A stretch of DNA of 64,000 bases from positions 1-64,000 of the forward strand of contig NZ_JAGSOV010000009.1 in the NCBI RefSeq assembly GCF_023898865.1. The letters are read 5' to 3'. Shown here piece after piece: positions 55,688-63,743 of the stretch. The notes below the pieces were generated by a model that made no database searches, had not been told where the DNA came from, and was given only the letters and a program-made list of their open reading frames with translations. The DNA is from Pseudonocardia humida (GTDB taxonomy: Bacteria > Actinomycetota > Actinomycetes > Mycobacteriales > Pseudonocardiaceae). Each line of letters starts with the position of its first letter. The stretch's first letter is position 1. The position numbers were made by a program, and so were the translations under genes.

Positions 55688-56308
55688 GTGTCTGACGACC
55701 AGCTCCCCGCCCAGGACCGCCTCGCCCTCTTCGCCCTCATGGCCGCCGCGAGAGAGGTCACGAACGCGGAGTTGAAGCAGTTCGCCGGGGTCGAGCTGAC
55801 CGGCGCGCCGCGCCGGCGCCTGAACGAGCTGAAGCTGGTGGACACCCGCAAGGACGGCCGCTCCTTCCGGCACGTGCTCACCGACCGCGGCTGGCGACGC
55901 TGCCAGGACGAGCTGGCCGCGCCGCGCCCGCCGCGCGCGGGCAGCTACGGTGGGGTGCTGTTCGCGCTGCTGGACGGGCTGCGCCGCTACACGGAGCGGT
56001 CCGGTCCGCGGCTGGGCGAGATCTTCCAGCCCGACGTCGAGGCGATGATCCGCGGGGCCTACCGGGCGCTGGCCGACGCCGACGCCGCCCCGGTGCGGCT
56101 CAGCGCCCTCCGGGCGCGGCTGACCGACGTCGAGGACAAGGCCGTCGACGCCGAGCTGACCCGGATGGCCGACCTGCCCGGTGTGCACCTGCGCGAGGAG
56201 GCCAACCAGCAGCTGCTCACCGACGACGACCGCCGGGCGGCCCTGCGCCTGGGCGGCCTCGACCGGCACAACCTGCAGATCGAGGCGCAGCGGATCGAGG
56301 CACCGTGA
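55688..56308 (+). CDS. Tandem winged-helix protein, partner of the AAA/HerA ATPase
   Basis: 206-residue protein that I cannot assign to a named family. Residues 8-75 read as a winged helix (LALFALMAAAREVTNAELKQ, GAPRRRLNELKLVDTRKDGR, FRHVLTDRGWRRC) and residues 130-195 as a second one (APVRLSALRARLTDVEDKAVDAEL, LLTDDDRRAALRLGG). Between them is a helical connector. No enzymatic residues are evident. GTG start behind AAGGA; its stop overlaps the ATPase GTG by four bases, so the two are made together and probably bind each other. A regulator or DNA-loading adaptor is the most likely role (inference). Confidence 0.65.
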   Translation: MSDDQLPAQDRLALFALMAAAREVTNAELKQFAGVELTGAPRRRLNELKLVDTRKDGRSFRHVLTDRGWRRCQDELAAPRPPRAGSYGGVLFALLDGLRRYTERSGPRLGEIFQPDVEAMIRGAYRALADADAAPVRLSALRARLTDVEDKAVDAELTRMADLPGVHLREEANQQLLTDDDRRAALRLGGLDRHNLQIEAQRIEAP

Positions 56309-58203
56309 CCGAGGAGGAGCTGCAGGCCCTCACCGCCGTCCAGTTCAACTCCGCCGTCACGCCGGAGGACGTGTGGAGCCCGCTGGGCCACCACGTGCCC
56401 GACCTGCACGCGAACGTCGCGGCGACGGTCACCGCCCGGCTGCGCGAGGCCCAGCGCGGGCGCAAGCCCATCGGCGTGGTCCTGGAGGGCGACCGGGGCG
56501 TCGGCAAGACCCACATGCTGCGCTGGGCGCGCCAGGAGGTGCAGCGCGACGGCGGGCACTTCTTCCTGGTCAAGTTCCTGGAGGGCGCCGAGTTCTGGCA
56601 CGGCGTGCTGCACAGCGTCGTCTCCGGCTTCTACGCGGGCCAGGGCGACCAGCTCGGACCGACGCTGCAGGCGATCTGCGGGCGGATCGGGCTCGATCCC
56701 GTGCAGCGGGCCCGGATCGGCGGGATGATCCCGGTCGACCGCGAGACGGTCGACGCGTTCGTCGACCAGCTGGCCGAGATCGACCGGCAGGTGTCCTTCG
56801 AGTGCGCGGACACCGCCAGGGCGCTGGCCCTGTACCCCGCCCGCGGCGAGCCCGGGGAGGCCGGGCGCAGTTACTTCCACCTCGACGGCGCGCTGGCCGA
56901 CGAGCAGCGGGCCGCGTGGGGGTTCCGGCGCGGGGCCCGGCCCCCGCAGGAGATCCTGTCCGACCTGGCCCGCCTGCTGGCGCTGACCGGGCCCACCGTC
57001 CTCGCGGTCGACCAGCTCGACGCGCTGATGGCCCAGTCGCAGCCCGACGGGCAGGACGCCCCGCTCGGGCTGCTCAACCAGGTGGCCAACGGGCTGATGG
57101 AGCTGCGGGAGCTGATGCCGCGCACGCTCACCCTCGTCGCCTGCATCCCGGACACCTGGCGCCGGATCAGGACCCGGGCGATCGCCCCGGCGACCGACCG
57201 CTTCACCGCCGTGCAGATGAAGGGCGCGATGCCCGGCGCCGAGGTGGCCGAGCTGCTCGTGGCCGAGCACCTGACCGGCCTCTACGGCGACGCCGGCTAC
57301 ACCCCGCCCTACCCGACGTGGCCGGTCCGCGCCGAGGCCTTCAGCGGCCCCGACGTCCGCCACTACACGCCGCGACGCCTGCTGGTCGAGGTGGGCGAGC
57401 ACATCCGGGCCTGCCTGGAGTCGGGCGAGCTGGACGAGCTGCGGACGTTCGGCGGGTCCGTGGTCCCGCCACCGCCACCTCCGCCCGACGACACCGCGCT
57501 CGCCGGGCTCGACCGCCGGTTCGCCGAGTACCGCGCCGCGGCCGACGTGCACGCGCCGCTGGCTCCCGAGACCGAGGACAAGCTGATGCCCCGGCTGCTC
57601 GGGGCCGGGCTGCGGGCGTTCGCCTACGAGTTCGGCGAGCCGGGCCGGTCGGTGCTGGCCCTCGACCCGCAACCGGGCGCCAAGCCCGCGCTGCACGCCC
57701 GGCTGCGGCTCACCCTCGACGACCGCACCGAGGACGAGGTGCACTGGGGGTTCCGGGCCATCGCCGCCGAGCACCCCACCGCCGTGCTCAGCCGGCTGCG
57801 CTCGGCGCGCACCGAGGCGGGCCTGCGCGCCGGAGGCGAGAAGCGCAACCTCGTGCTGCTGCGCAACAAGCAGCTCTCCGGCGGCCCGAAGACCACCGAG
57901 GCCGTCAACGCGTTCGTGGCCGACGGCGGCTCCATCGCCCCGGTGACCGACGACGACATCCGCACCTTCGCCGCGCTGGAGCGGATGCTCGACCGCTACG
58001 ACCCGGCGCTGCTGCAGTGGCTGGCCACCCGGCGCCCGGCGTCGCGGACCGCGCTGTTCGCCCGGGTGCTGCCGGCCGCGACGATCCAGGCGCTGCTGCC
58101 CGGCCGAGTGGTCGACCCGGCACCTGAGCCCGACCCCGAGCCCCCTGCCGCCGACGACGGGGGCGCCCTCGTCGTCGACGACGGGGTCGGCGACGACCCG
58201 CAA
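56305..58203 (+). CDS. AAA ATPase part of a fused AAA-HerA protein (frame shifts at its end)
   Basis: The first 633 residues of a large ATPase. AAA domain at about 1-330: Walker A GDRGVGKT at 62-69, Walker B VLAVDQLD at 232-239, sensor-like TLVACIPDTW, and a lid region with YTPRRLLVEVGEHI. A proline bridge (PPPPPPPDD) leads to a second region (about 400-610) with repeated AFAYEFGEPGRSVLAL-like strands and KRNLVLLRNKQLSGG, of unknown fold. The frame then runs into an Asp/Pro-rich linker and, past about 58203, into Arg-rich nonsense, while the HerA domain continues in the next frame. Starts at a GTG overlapping the winged-helix gene. Confidence 0.7.
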
Positions 58204-59557
58204 CCCCGACCCCCGCGCACCCACGACCGCCCCCACGGCCGCCCACGCGGGGGCCGCCCCCGGCGCCGACGACGGGGTCGTCGACGACCCGCATCCCGGA
58301 CCCGCGCTCACCGACGACCGCCCGCACGTCCCGACCGGTCGCAGCGAGCACTCCGGCCGGCCGGTCTCGGTGCCGCTGGAGACCCTGCGCAAGCACACCG
58401 TCGTCTTCGCCGGCTCCGGCTCGGGCAAGACCGTGCTGCTGCGCCGCCTGATCGAGGAGTGTGCGCTGCACGGCGTCTCCTCGATCGTCCTCGACCCGAA
58501 CAACGACCTGGCCCGGCTGGGCGACGCCTGGCCGCAGCCGCCGTCGGGCTGGGGGCCCGGCGACGCCGACCGGGCCAAGGACTACCTGGCAGGCACCGAG
58601 GTCGTGGTGTGGACCCCGCGCAAGGAGCGGGGCCGACCGCTGGTGCTGCGCCCGCTGCCGGCGTTCGCCGACGTCCTCGACGACGACGAGGAGCTCGAGC
58701 TGGCGGTCGAGGCCGCGGTGGCCGGGCTGCTGCCGCGGGTGAAGCTGACCGCGGCCAAGGCCGCGATCGGGACCGCGGTGCTCAAGCAGGCCCTGGGGTA
58801 CTTCGCCCAGGGCGGCGGGACCGAGCTGGACGACTTCGTGGCGATGCTGGCGGCCCTGCCCGAGGGCGTCCGGGGGCTGGAGAACATCCCGACCGCGCGG
58901 AAGCTGGCCGCCCAGATGTCGGAGAACCTGGCCGCGGCCATGCTCGTCGACCCGCTGTTCGGCGGGGCCGGGGCGCCGCTGGACCCCGGCGTGCTGCTCA
59001 CCCCGTCCGACGGCCACCGGGCGCGCGTGTCGGTGATCAGCTTCACCGGGCTGCCCGCGGACGCGCAGCGCCAGACCTTCGTCAACCAGCTGCAGATGGC
59101 CCTGTTCGCCTGGATCAAGAAGAACCCGGCAGGCGACCGGCCGCTGGGCGGGCTGCTGGTGATGGACGAGGCGCAGGACTTCGCGCCCTCCGGGGCGGCG
59201 ACGGCGTGCACCGAGAGCACGCTGCAGCTCTCCGCGCAGGCCCGCAAGTACGGGCTCGGGCTGATGTTCGCCACCCAGGCGCCGAAGGGGCTGCACAACC
59301 GCATCCCCGGCAACGCCACCACCCAGTTCTTCGGGCTGCTCAACTCCGGCGTGCAGATCGGCGCGGCCACCGAGCTGGCCCGGCGCAAGGGCGGGCGGGT
59401 CGACGACATCGCCCGGCTCGGGTCGGGCACGTTCTACGCGGCGAGCGAGGGCGTCGGGTTCGAGAAGGTGCGGATGCCGATGTGCCTGAGCCACCACCCG
59501 TCCAGCGCGCTCACCCAGGAGGAGGTGCTGCGCAGGGCGCGCGGCGAGGAGGGCTGA
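58202..59557 (+). CDS. HerA/FtsK-like ATPase part of the same protein (+1 frame)
   Basis: About 450 residues in the +1 frame. After an Asp/Pro linker comes the HerA-type motor: LRKHTVVFAGSGSGKTVLLRR with Walker A GSGSGKT near 58420, SIVLDPNNDLARLGD, Walker B GGLLVMDEAQDFAPSG, and the C-terminal sensor ARKYGLGLMFATQAPKGLHNRI. The only in-frame start (GTG 58370) has no ribosome site and would leave just a few residues before Walker A, so it is the second half of a fused protein, not a separate gene. HerA-type motors translocate DNA and occur in repair and in antiphage systems. The substrate here is unknown. Confidence 0.7.
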   Translation, partial: NPDPRAPTTAPTAAHAGAAPGADDGVVDDPHPGPALTDDRPHVPTGRSEHSGRPVSVPLETLRKHTVVFAGSGSGKTVLLRRLIEECALHGVSSIVLDPNNDLARLGDAWPQPPSGWGPGDADRAKDYLAGTEVVVWTPRKERGRPLVLRPLPAFADVLDDDEELELAVEAAVAGLLPRVKLTAAKAAIGTAVLKQALGYFAQGGGTELDDFVAMLAALPEGVRGLENIPTARKLAAQMSENLAAAMLVDPLFGGAGAPLDPGVLLTPSDGHRARVSVISFTGLPADAQRQTFVNQLQMALFAWIKKNPAGDRPLGGLLVMDEAQDFAPSGAATACTESTLQLSAQARKYGLGLMFATQAPKGLHNRIPGNATTQFFGLLNSGVQIGAATELARRKGGRVDDIARLGSGTFYAASEGVGFEKVRMPMCLSHHPSSALTQEEVLRRARGEEG

Positions 59558-59672
59558 ACCCGCACCGCGGGCGGTACCGTGGGGGACTCCGAACCCTCGT
59601 CGATGGTCCCGGCGCACCGCGAAGCGCCGCACGGATGATGCCGCTCCCGAAGGGACGACCCTCCCCCGGCCG

Positions 59673-60191
59673 ATGACCGGCCACCCCCACGTCCGCAGCC
59701 GGACCGAGCTGCGCCGCCAGCGCCGCCAGCGCACCCACACCTGCTGGGACCACCTGTTCATCGCGCCGCTGTGGCCGATGCACGAGGCCAACCTGGGCAC
59801 GCTGCTGCGCACCTGCGACGCGGTCGGGGCCTGCCTCGTCGTCCCGCGCGGGCGGCGCTGGGACGAGCCGCTGGCCCGCGGCGACACGCTGCGCATGCGG
59901 TCGTGCGTGCACCGGGCGGCCGACCCGCTCAGCTGGCTGGCCCACCAGCGGGGCCTGGGCACCCGCGTCCTCGCCGTCGAGCTGGCCGAGGGGGCCGTGC
60001 GGTTGGGCGACCTGCCCGCGGCGCGCGAGCGGACGGTCGTGCTGCTCGGGCACGAGCGCGACGGCGTGCCCGACGAGGCGATGGCCATGGCCGACCTGGC
60101 GGTGGAGATCCCGATGGTCGGCACCGGGCTCAGCCTCAACGTGGCCGTCGCCGGGTCGCTGGTCGCCTACCGGCTGGCCGGGATGCTGTGA
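59673..60191 (+). CDS. SpoU/TrmH-family RNA methyltransferase
   Basis: 172-residue knotted (SPOUT) methyltransferase acting on tRNA or rRNA 2'-hydroxyls. Motif 1 is ANLGTLLRTCDAVG, motif 2 is VVLLGHERDGVPDEAM, and motif 3 VEIPMVGTGLSLNVAVAGSLVAY forms the cofactor-binding knot. Shorter than TrmH with a simple N-terminus (RTELRRQRRQRTHTCWDHLFI). ATG start, 115 bases after the ATPase, same strand; a shared operon is possible but unproven. The target nucleotide is not visible from sequence. Confidence 0.85.
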   Translation: MTGHPHVRSRTELRRQRRQRTHTCWDHLFIAPLWPMHEANLGTLLRTCDAVGACLVVPRGRRWDEPLARGDTLRMRSCVHRAADPLSWLAHQRGLGTRVLAVELAEGAVRLGDLPAARERTVVLLGHERDGVPDEAMAMADLAVEIPMVGTGLSLNVAVAGSLVAYRLAGML

Positions 60192-60275
60192 CCACCGCAC
60201 CCGTGACCGTATCTGCGGCCACTGCCCGCGCCTCTGCTCCGTGTCGGGGTCGAGCGAGCAGGAGGGTGCCACCCG

Positions 60276-60533
60276 ATGATCCCCAACCCGTACCCCGCGG
60301 GCCCGCGGCTGCGCGGCGACGCCCGCGAGTCCACCGCGCACGAGCGGTCGCAGGCGCGGGCCGCGGCGCTGCACGCCCGGCGCCTGCACCCCGGCCCGGT
60401 CGGCGAGGTGCTGCAGCGCGAGCTGACCGCCTACGCCGACTTCGGCTACCGGTTCGACACCGACCGCCTCGTGCCGCGGCTGGTGGCCGAGATCCTGGCG
60501 ACCCCGCCGCCGGTGTCGCTGGAGGCCTGCTGA
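60276..60533 (+). CDS. Small hypothetical protein
   Basis: 85-residue basic protein that I do not recognise. It has an AGGAGGG ribosome site ten bases before the ATG, which supports it as a real gene. Charged helical segments HERSQARAAALHARRL and LQRELTAYADFGYRFD precede an acidic/hydrophobic tail ending in Cys. No signal or membrane segment. It converges with the LacI gene. Confidence 0.55.
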   Translation: MIPNPYPAGPRLRGDARESTAHERSQARAAALHARRLHPGPVGEVLQRELTAYADFGYRFDTDRLVPRLVAEILATPPPVSLEAC

Positions 60534-60545
60534 GACCGGTCGGCC

Positions 60546-61592
60546 TCAGGCAGGCGGCGGCGCCGTGCTCTCCCGGACGACGAGCTCGGTGGGCAGCTCC
60601 AGGCGGCGCACCACCGGCTCCTCCCCCGCCCGGTGCCGGGCCACGGCGGCGGCCAGCTCGGCGGCGGCCAGCCTGCCCTTCTCCGCGGCGTCCTGGTGCA
60701 CCGTGGTCAGCGCCGGGCGCATCCGCCGGGCCAGCGGGGTGTCGTCGAAGCCGACCACCGACAGGTCGGCGGGCACCCGCAGCCCCGCGTCCTCGGCCAC
60801 CCGCACCACCGCGGCGGCGAGCGCGTCGGAGAAGCACAGGACGGCCGTCGGCCGGTCGGGGCCGTCGAGGAGGTCGCGCAGGGCCTCGGCGCCCGCCTCC
60901 GGGCTGTCGTACTCCGAACGCCGCACGACCGGCTCGATCCCGGCCGGTTCGAGCACGTCCAGCCAGCCGCGCATCCGCTGCCGGGCGACCATGTAGTCGC
61001 TGGGGGCCTCCCTCGGGTCGGGCGCATCGCGCCCGACGGTGACCAGGGCGACCCGCCGGTGGCCGAGGTCCACGACGTGGCGGGCGGCGGCCGCGGCCGC
61101 CGCCCGGTCGTCGACGTTGATCGAGGTGTGGTCGCGTTCGGGCTGCTGGTCCACGAACACCAGCGGCAGCCTGCGCTTGCGCAGCCAGTCGACGCCGTCG
61201 ACGCCGGGGCGGCAGGAGTAGGCGATGGCGCCGTCCATGGCGACGTCCCTGGCCGGGATGACGCCGCCCGCCCGGCCGCTGGGCAGCAGCGTGAGCGCCA
61301 GGCCCGCGCGGGCCAGCTCCCCGGTGATCGCGGCCAGGAAGGCGATCGTGTACTCGTCGTAGAAGGCGTGCTGCGGGGACTCGGTGAGCAGGATGCCCAC
61401 CGTGCCGGTGGCCCCGCGGGCCAGCGTCCTGGCGGCCGGGTCGGGGCCCACGTAGCCCAGCTCCGCGGCGACGGCGAGGATGCGCTCGCGCAGCGCCGCG
61501 GAGAGCTGGTCGGGTCGGGAGAACGCGTTCGACACGGTCATCGCGCTGACCCCGACCCGGTCGGCCACGGTCTTCAGCGTCACCCTCGGCAC
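60546..61592 (-). CDS. LacI/GalR-family transcriptional regulator
   Basis: About 348-residue repressor. N-terminal helix-turn-helix LKTVADRVGVSAMTVSNAFSR with the hinge helix near residue 50, then a periplasmic-binding-protein-like domain with GTVGILLTESP, ISCRPGVDGVD-type strand and VSVVGFDDTPLARRM (usual FDD). The ligand is probably a sugar or nucleoside, but no transport or catabolic genes flank it in the window. GTG 61592 is chosen; GTG 61583 is close behind. A perfect palindrome overlaps this start (61582-61604), suggesting autoregulation. Confidence 0.85.
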   Translation of the reverse strand: MPRVTLKTVADRVGVSAMTVSNAFSRPDQLSAALRERILAVAAELGYVGPDPAARTLARGATGTVGILLTESPQHAFYDEYTIAFLAAITGELARAGLALTLLPSGRAGGVIPARDVAMDGAIAYSCRPGVDGVDWLRKRRLPLVFVDQQPERDHTSINVDDRAAAAAAARHVVDLGHRRVALVTVGRDAPDPREAPSDYMVARQRMRGWLDVLEPAGIEPVVRRSEYDSPEAGAEALRDLLDGPDRPTAVLCFSDALAAAVVRVAEDAGLRVPADLSVVGFDDTPLARRMRPALTTVHQDAAEKGRLAAAELAAAVARHRAGEEPVVRRLELPTELVVRESTAPPPA

Positions 61593-61604
61593 GGTGCCGA
61601 GGGT
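61582..61604. promoter_or_regulatory. Palindrome over the LacI start
   Basis: Perfect 10-base arms ACCCTCGGCA and TGCCGAGGGT around CGG cover both possible GTG start codons of the LacI gene. It may be an autoregulatory operator; LacI sites usually have a central CG pair, roughly as here. Confidence 0.45.
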
Positions 61605-61609
61605 AGGAG

Positions 61610-61807
61610 TCAGCGGACCGGGCTGCACTCGGGCCGGGGCTCCACGGCGTGGGCCACGCGCTGCAGCGCGGCGGCGGTGATCGAGCGGGCGCGCCGGACG
61701 GGGCGGAACGCCCGCGGTGGGCGGTCCGGCTCCGCGGGCGCGGTCGGGTCGAACTGGCGACGGACGGCGTCGGCGGCGAGGTGGGCGGCGATCGGCAGTT
61801 CGTACAC
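61610..61807 (-). CDS. Small basic hypothetical protein
   Basis: 65-residue Pro/Arg-rich protein, not recognised. It begins at a GTG with AAGGAG seven bases upstream, one of the better ribosome sites in the window, so it is likely translated. Sequence features: an N-terminal helix IAAHLAADAVRRQFD, a PAEPDRPPRAFRPVRRA stretch, and a C-terminal ALQRVAHAV helix. Directly upstream are two contiguous 16-base repeats, likely operator sites, so this small gene seems tightly controlled. It lies between the LacI and methyltransferase genes. Confidence 0.6.
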   Translation of the reverse strand: MYELPIAAHLAADAVRRQFDPTAPAEPDRPPRAFRPVRRARSITAAALQRVAHAVEPRPECSPVR

Positions 61808-61818
61808 GGTGGGTCTCC

Positions 61819-61850
61819 TTCTTTAGCGCTCCAGTTCTTTAGCGCTACAG
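61819..61850. promoter_or_regulatory. Tandem 16-base repeats, candidate operators
   Basis: TTCTTTAGCGCTCCAG (61819-61834) is followed at once by TTCTTTAGCGCTACAG (61835-61850), 15 of 16 identical, each around an AGCGCT dyad. A weaker third match lies at 61861-61876. They sit just upstream of the small-protein GTG and may be bound by a TetR- or MarR-type regulator. Confidence 0.6.
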
Positions 61851-61924
61851 TACGACAGCCCTCTATAGCGGTCAAGAGGCTTCTGGCGGAGGATGCTCGC
61901 CACACACCGGAACGGGGGACGGCG

Positions 61925-62743
61925 ATGGAACGCGCGAAGGTCACGCTGAGCGGACCGCAGGAGACGATGCTGGCCACGCTCTGCGGGAAGGCCCGCGACG
62001 CGCGCGCCACCCGCCCGATCCTGGGCGACCGGTGGGCCGCCCAGGTGCTCGACCAGGTCGACTACGACCTGGCCAAGACCGGGATGAACCCCACCAGCGC
62101 CGCGGGGGTCGCGCTGCGCTCGCGCTGGTTCGACCGCTGGACCGCCGAGTTCCTCGCCGCCCACCCGCGGGCCACGGTGCTGCACCTGGCCTGCGGCCTC
62201 GACGCGCGGTCGCTGCGGGTCGCGCACGGGCCGTCGGTCCGCTGGGTCGACGTCGACCTGCCCGACGTCGTCGCGCTGCGCGAACGGCTGCTGCCCCGCC
62301 CCGACGGCGACTACGCCCTGGTGGCCGCGTCCGTCCTCGACGAGGACTGGCTGGCCGAGGTGCCGGCCGACCGCCCGACGGTCGCCGTGGCCGAGGGCCT
62401 GACCATGTACCTGCGCGAGCCCGACGTCCGGCGGCTGGTGGAGCGGATCACCGGCCGGTTCCCCGGCGGCCAGCTGCTCTTCGACGTCTACGGCACCATC
62501 GGCATCCGCCTGCAGCGCCGCGTCACGGCCGTGCGGACGTCCGGCTCGCGGCTGCACTGGGGCCTCGACGACCCGCGCGCCCCGCTGGCCTGGCACCCCG
62601 GGCTGCGGCTGCTCGACGACGTGCGCTCGGTCGCCATGCCCGGTGTCGAGGAGTTCCCCCGGCTCGGGCGGCTGCAGATGGGTCTGCTGGCGCGCATCCC
62701 GAAGCTGCGCGACGTCGGCCGGGTCCTGCGCTACGCGTTCTGA
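61925..62743 (+). CDS. Class I SAM-dependent methyltransferase, LCMT/TcmP-type
   Basis: 272-residue methyltransferase of the leucine carboxyl methyltransferase-like group that in actinobacteria includes polyketide O-methyltransferases. Signature pieces: SGPQETMLATLCGKARDARATRP, GVALRSRWFDRWTAEFL, SAM-binding VLHLACGLDARSLRV (GxGxD replaced by ACGLDAR as usual), WVDVDLPDVVALRERLL, and VAEGLTMYLREPDVRRL. ATG start. It converges with the MBL gene and the two reading frames overlap by 13 bases at their ends. No biosynthetic genes surround it. Confidence 0.85.
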   Translation: MERAKVTLSGPQETMLATLCGKARDARATRPILGDRWAAQVLDQVDYDLAKTGMNPTSAAGVALRSRWFDRWTAEFLAAHPRATVLHLACGLDARSLRVAHGPSVRWVDVDLPDVVALRERLLPRPDGDYALVAASVLDEDWLAEVPADRPTVAVAEGLTMYLREPDVRRLVERITGRFPGGQLLFDVYGTIGIRLQRRVTAVRTSGSRLHWGLDDPRAPLAWHPGLRLLDDVRSVAMPGVEEFPRLGRLQMGLLARIPKLRDVGRVLRYAF

Positions 62744-63540
62744 GCGGCGCGCGCCGCCAGCTCGACGGTGTCGCCGTGGTTGACGACCCGCAACCGGCCC
62801 CCGAGCCCGCGCCCGCGCATCTCGGTGACGAACGCCGACAGCGGGCTGTGGAACACGCCGTAGTCGTCGAAGTGCACCGGGATGACGGAGCCGGGTCCGA
62901 TCAGCTCCACCAGGTCGCCGCCCTGGCGGCCGTCCATGGTGACCAGCAGGCCCAGCACCCGCGTCCCGCCCAGGTGGGTGATCATCACGTCGACGTCGGG
63001 GAAGCGGTCGCGGATCCCGCGCAGCTCCGGGACGTTCAGCGTGTCGCCGGTGACGTAGGCGCGCAGCACCCGCCGGCCGTCGCGCTCGAGGTCGAGGACG
63101 CTGCCCATCACCGGCGGCAGCAGCCTGTGCACCCCGATGGGGCCGTGGCGCCCGGGCACCGAGGTCACCCGCAGCACCTCGGAGCCGCGGCGCAGCTCGT
63201 GCTGCTGCCAGGTGTGCAGGCCGACCGGGTGGAAGCCCCACCGGTCGAGCCGGCGCGCGGCGTGCGTGGTGGTCAGCACGGGTGGCTCGCGGGGCAGATC
63301 GCGCTTGGCCAGCCGGTCGAAGTGGTCGCCGTGCAGGTGCGAGAGCAGCACCGCGTCCAGGTCCGGCAGCTCCGCGATGGTCATCGCGGGCTCGGTGCGG
63401 CGCTTGGAGTTCAGCCCGTAGCCCAGGTGCACCCGCTGCCCCCTGCGCACGAAGTTGGGGTCGGTGAGCAGCGTGAACCCGCCCAGCCGCAGCACGGTCG
63501 TGGCGGTGCCGATGAAGGTCAGCGAAGCATCCATGCCCAC
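62731..63540 (-). CDS. MBL-fold metal-dependent hydrolase, UlaG/NAPE-PLD-like
   Basis: 269-residue metallo-beta-lactamase-fold hydrolase. Starts LTFIGTATTVLRLGGFTLLTDPNF, the UlaG-like strand; metal ligands are SHLHGDHFDRL, the TGDTLNV turn and the final HFDDYGVF (His, Asp). Distinct from RNase Z and from the other MBL protein at 23812, which has HLHPDH. The likely substrate class is a phosphodiester or lactone; it is not visible here. Met1 or Met3 may be the start. The 3' end overlaps the methyltransferase by 13 bases. Confidence 0.85.
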   Translation of the reverse strand: MGMDASLTFIGTATTVLRLGGFTLLTDPNFVRRGQRVHLGYGLNSKRRTEPAMTIAELPDLDAVLLSHLHGDHFDRLAKRDLPREPPVLTTTHAARRLDRWGFHPVGLHTWQQHELRRGSEVLRVTSVPGRHGPIGVHRLLPPVMGSVLDLERDGRRVLRAYVTGDTLNVPELRGIRDRFPDVDVMITHLGGTRVLGLLVTMDGRQGGDLVELIGPGSVIPVHFDDYGVFHSPLSAFVTEMRGRGLGGRLRVVNHGDTVELAARAAQNA

Positions 63541-63743
63541 CGGACTACCCCGCCGGCAGGGGCGCCACCATCCGGCCGCTGGGCCGTCCGGATGACGCGG
63601 GGTGGGCGGGGCGGCGGAGTGGCGCCATGGCCGACGAGCCGCGCGAGGTCGACCGGTTCGGCGGCGCCGGGCGGAAACCCTGACCGTTCGTCCATCCAGG
63701 TGATGCAGCGTCGGAGTCCACGCGGCCCGAGCGATGGAGGGAC

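Noticed and set aside
58370..59557. HerA ATPase as an independent gene starting at GTG 58370
   Set aside because: No ribosome site and too short a lead before Walker A; better explained as the second half of the fused ATPase.
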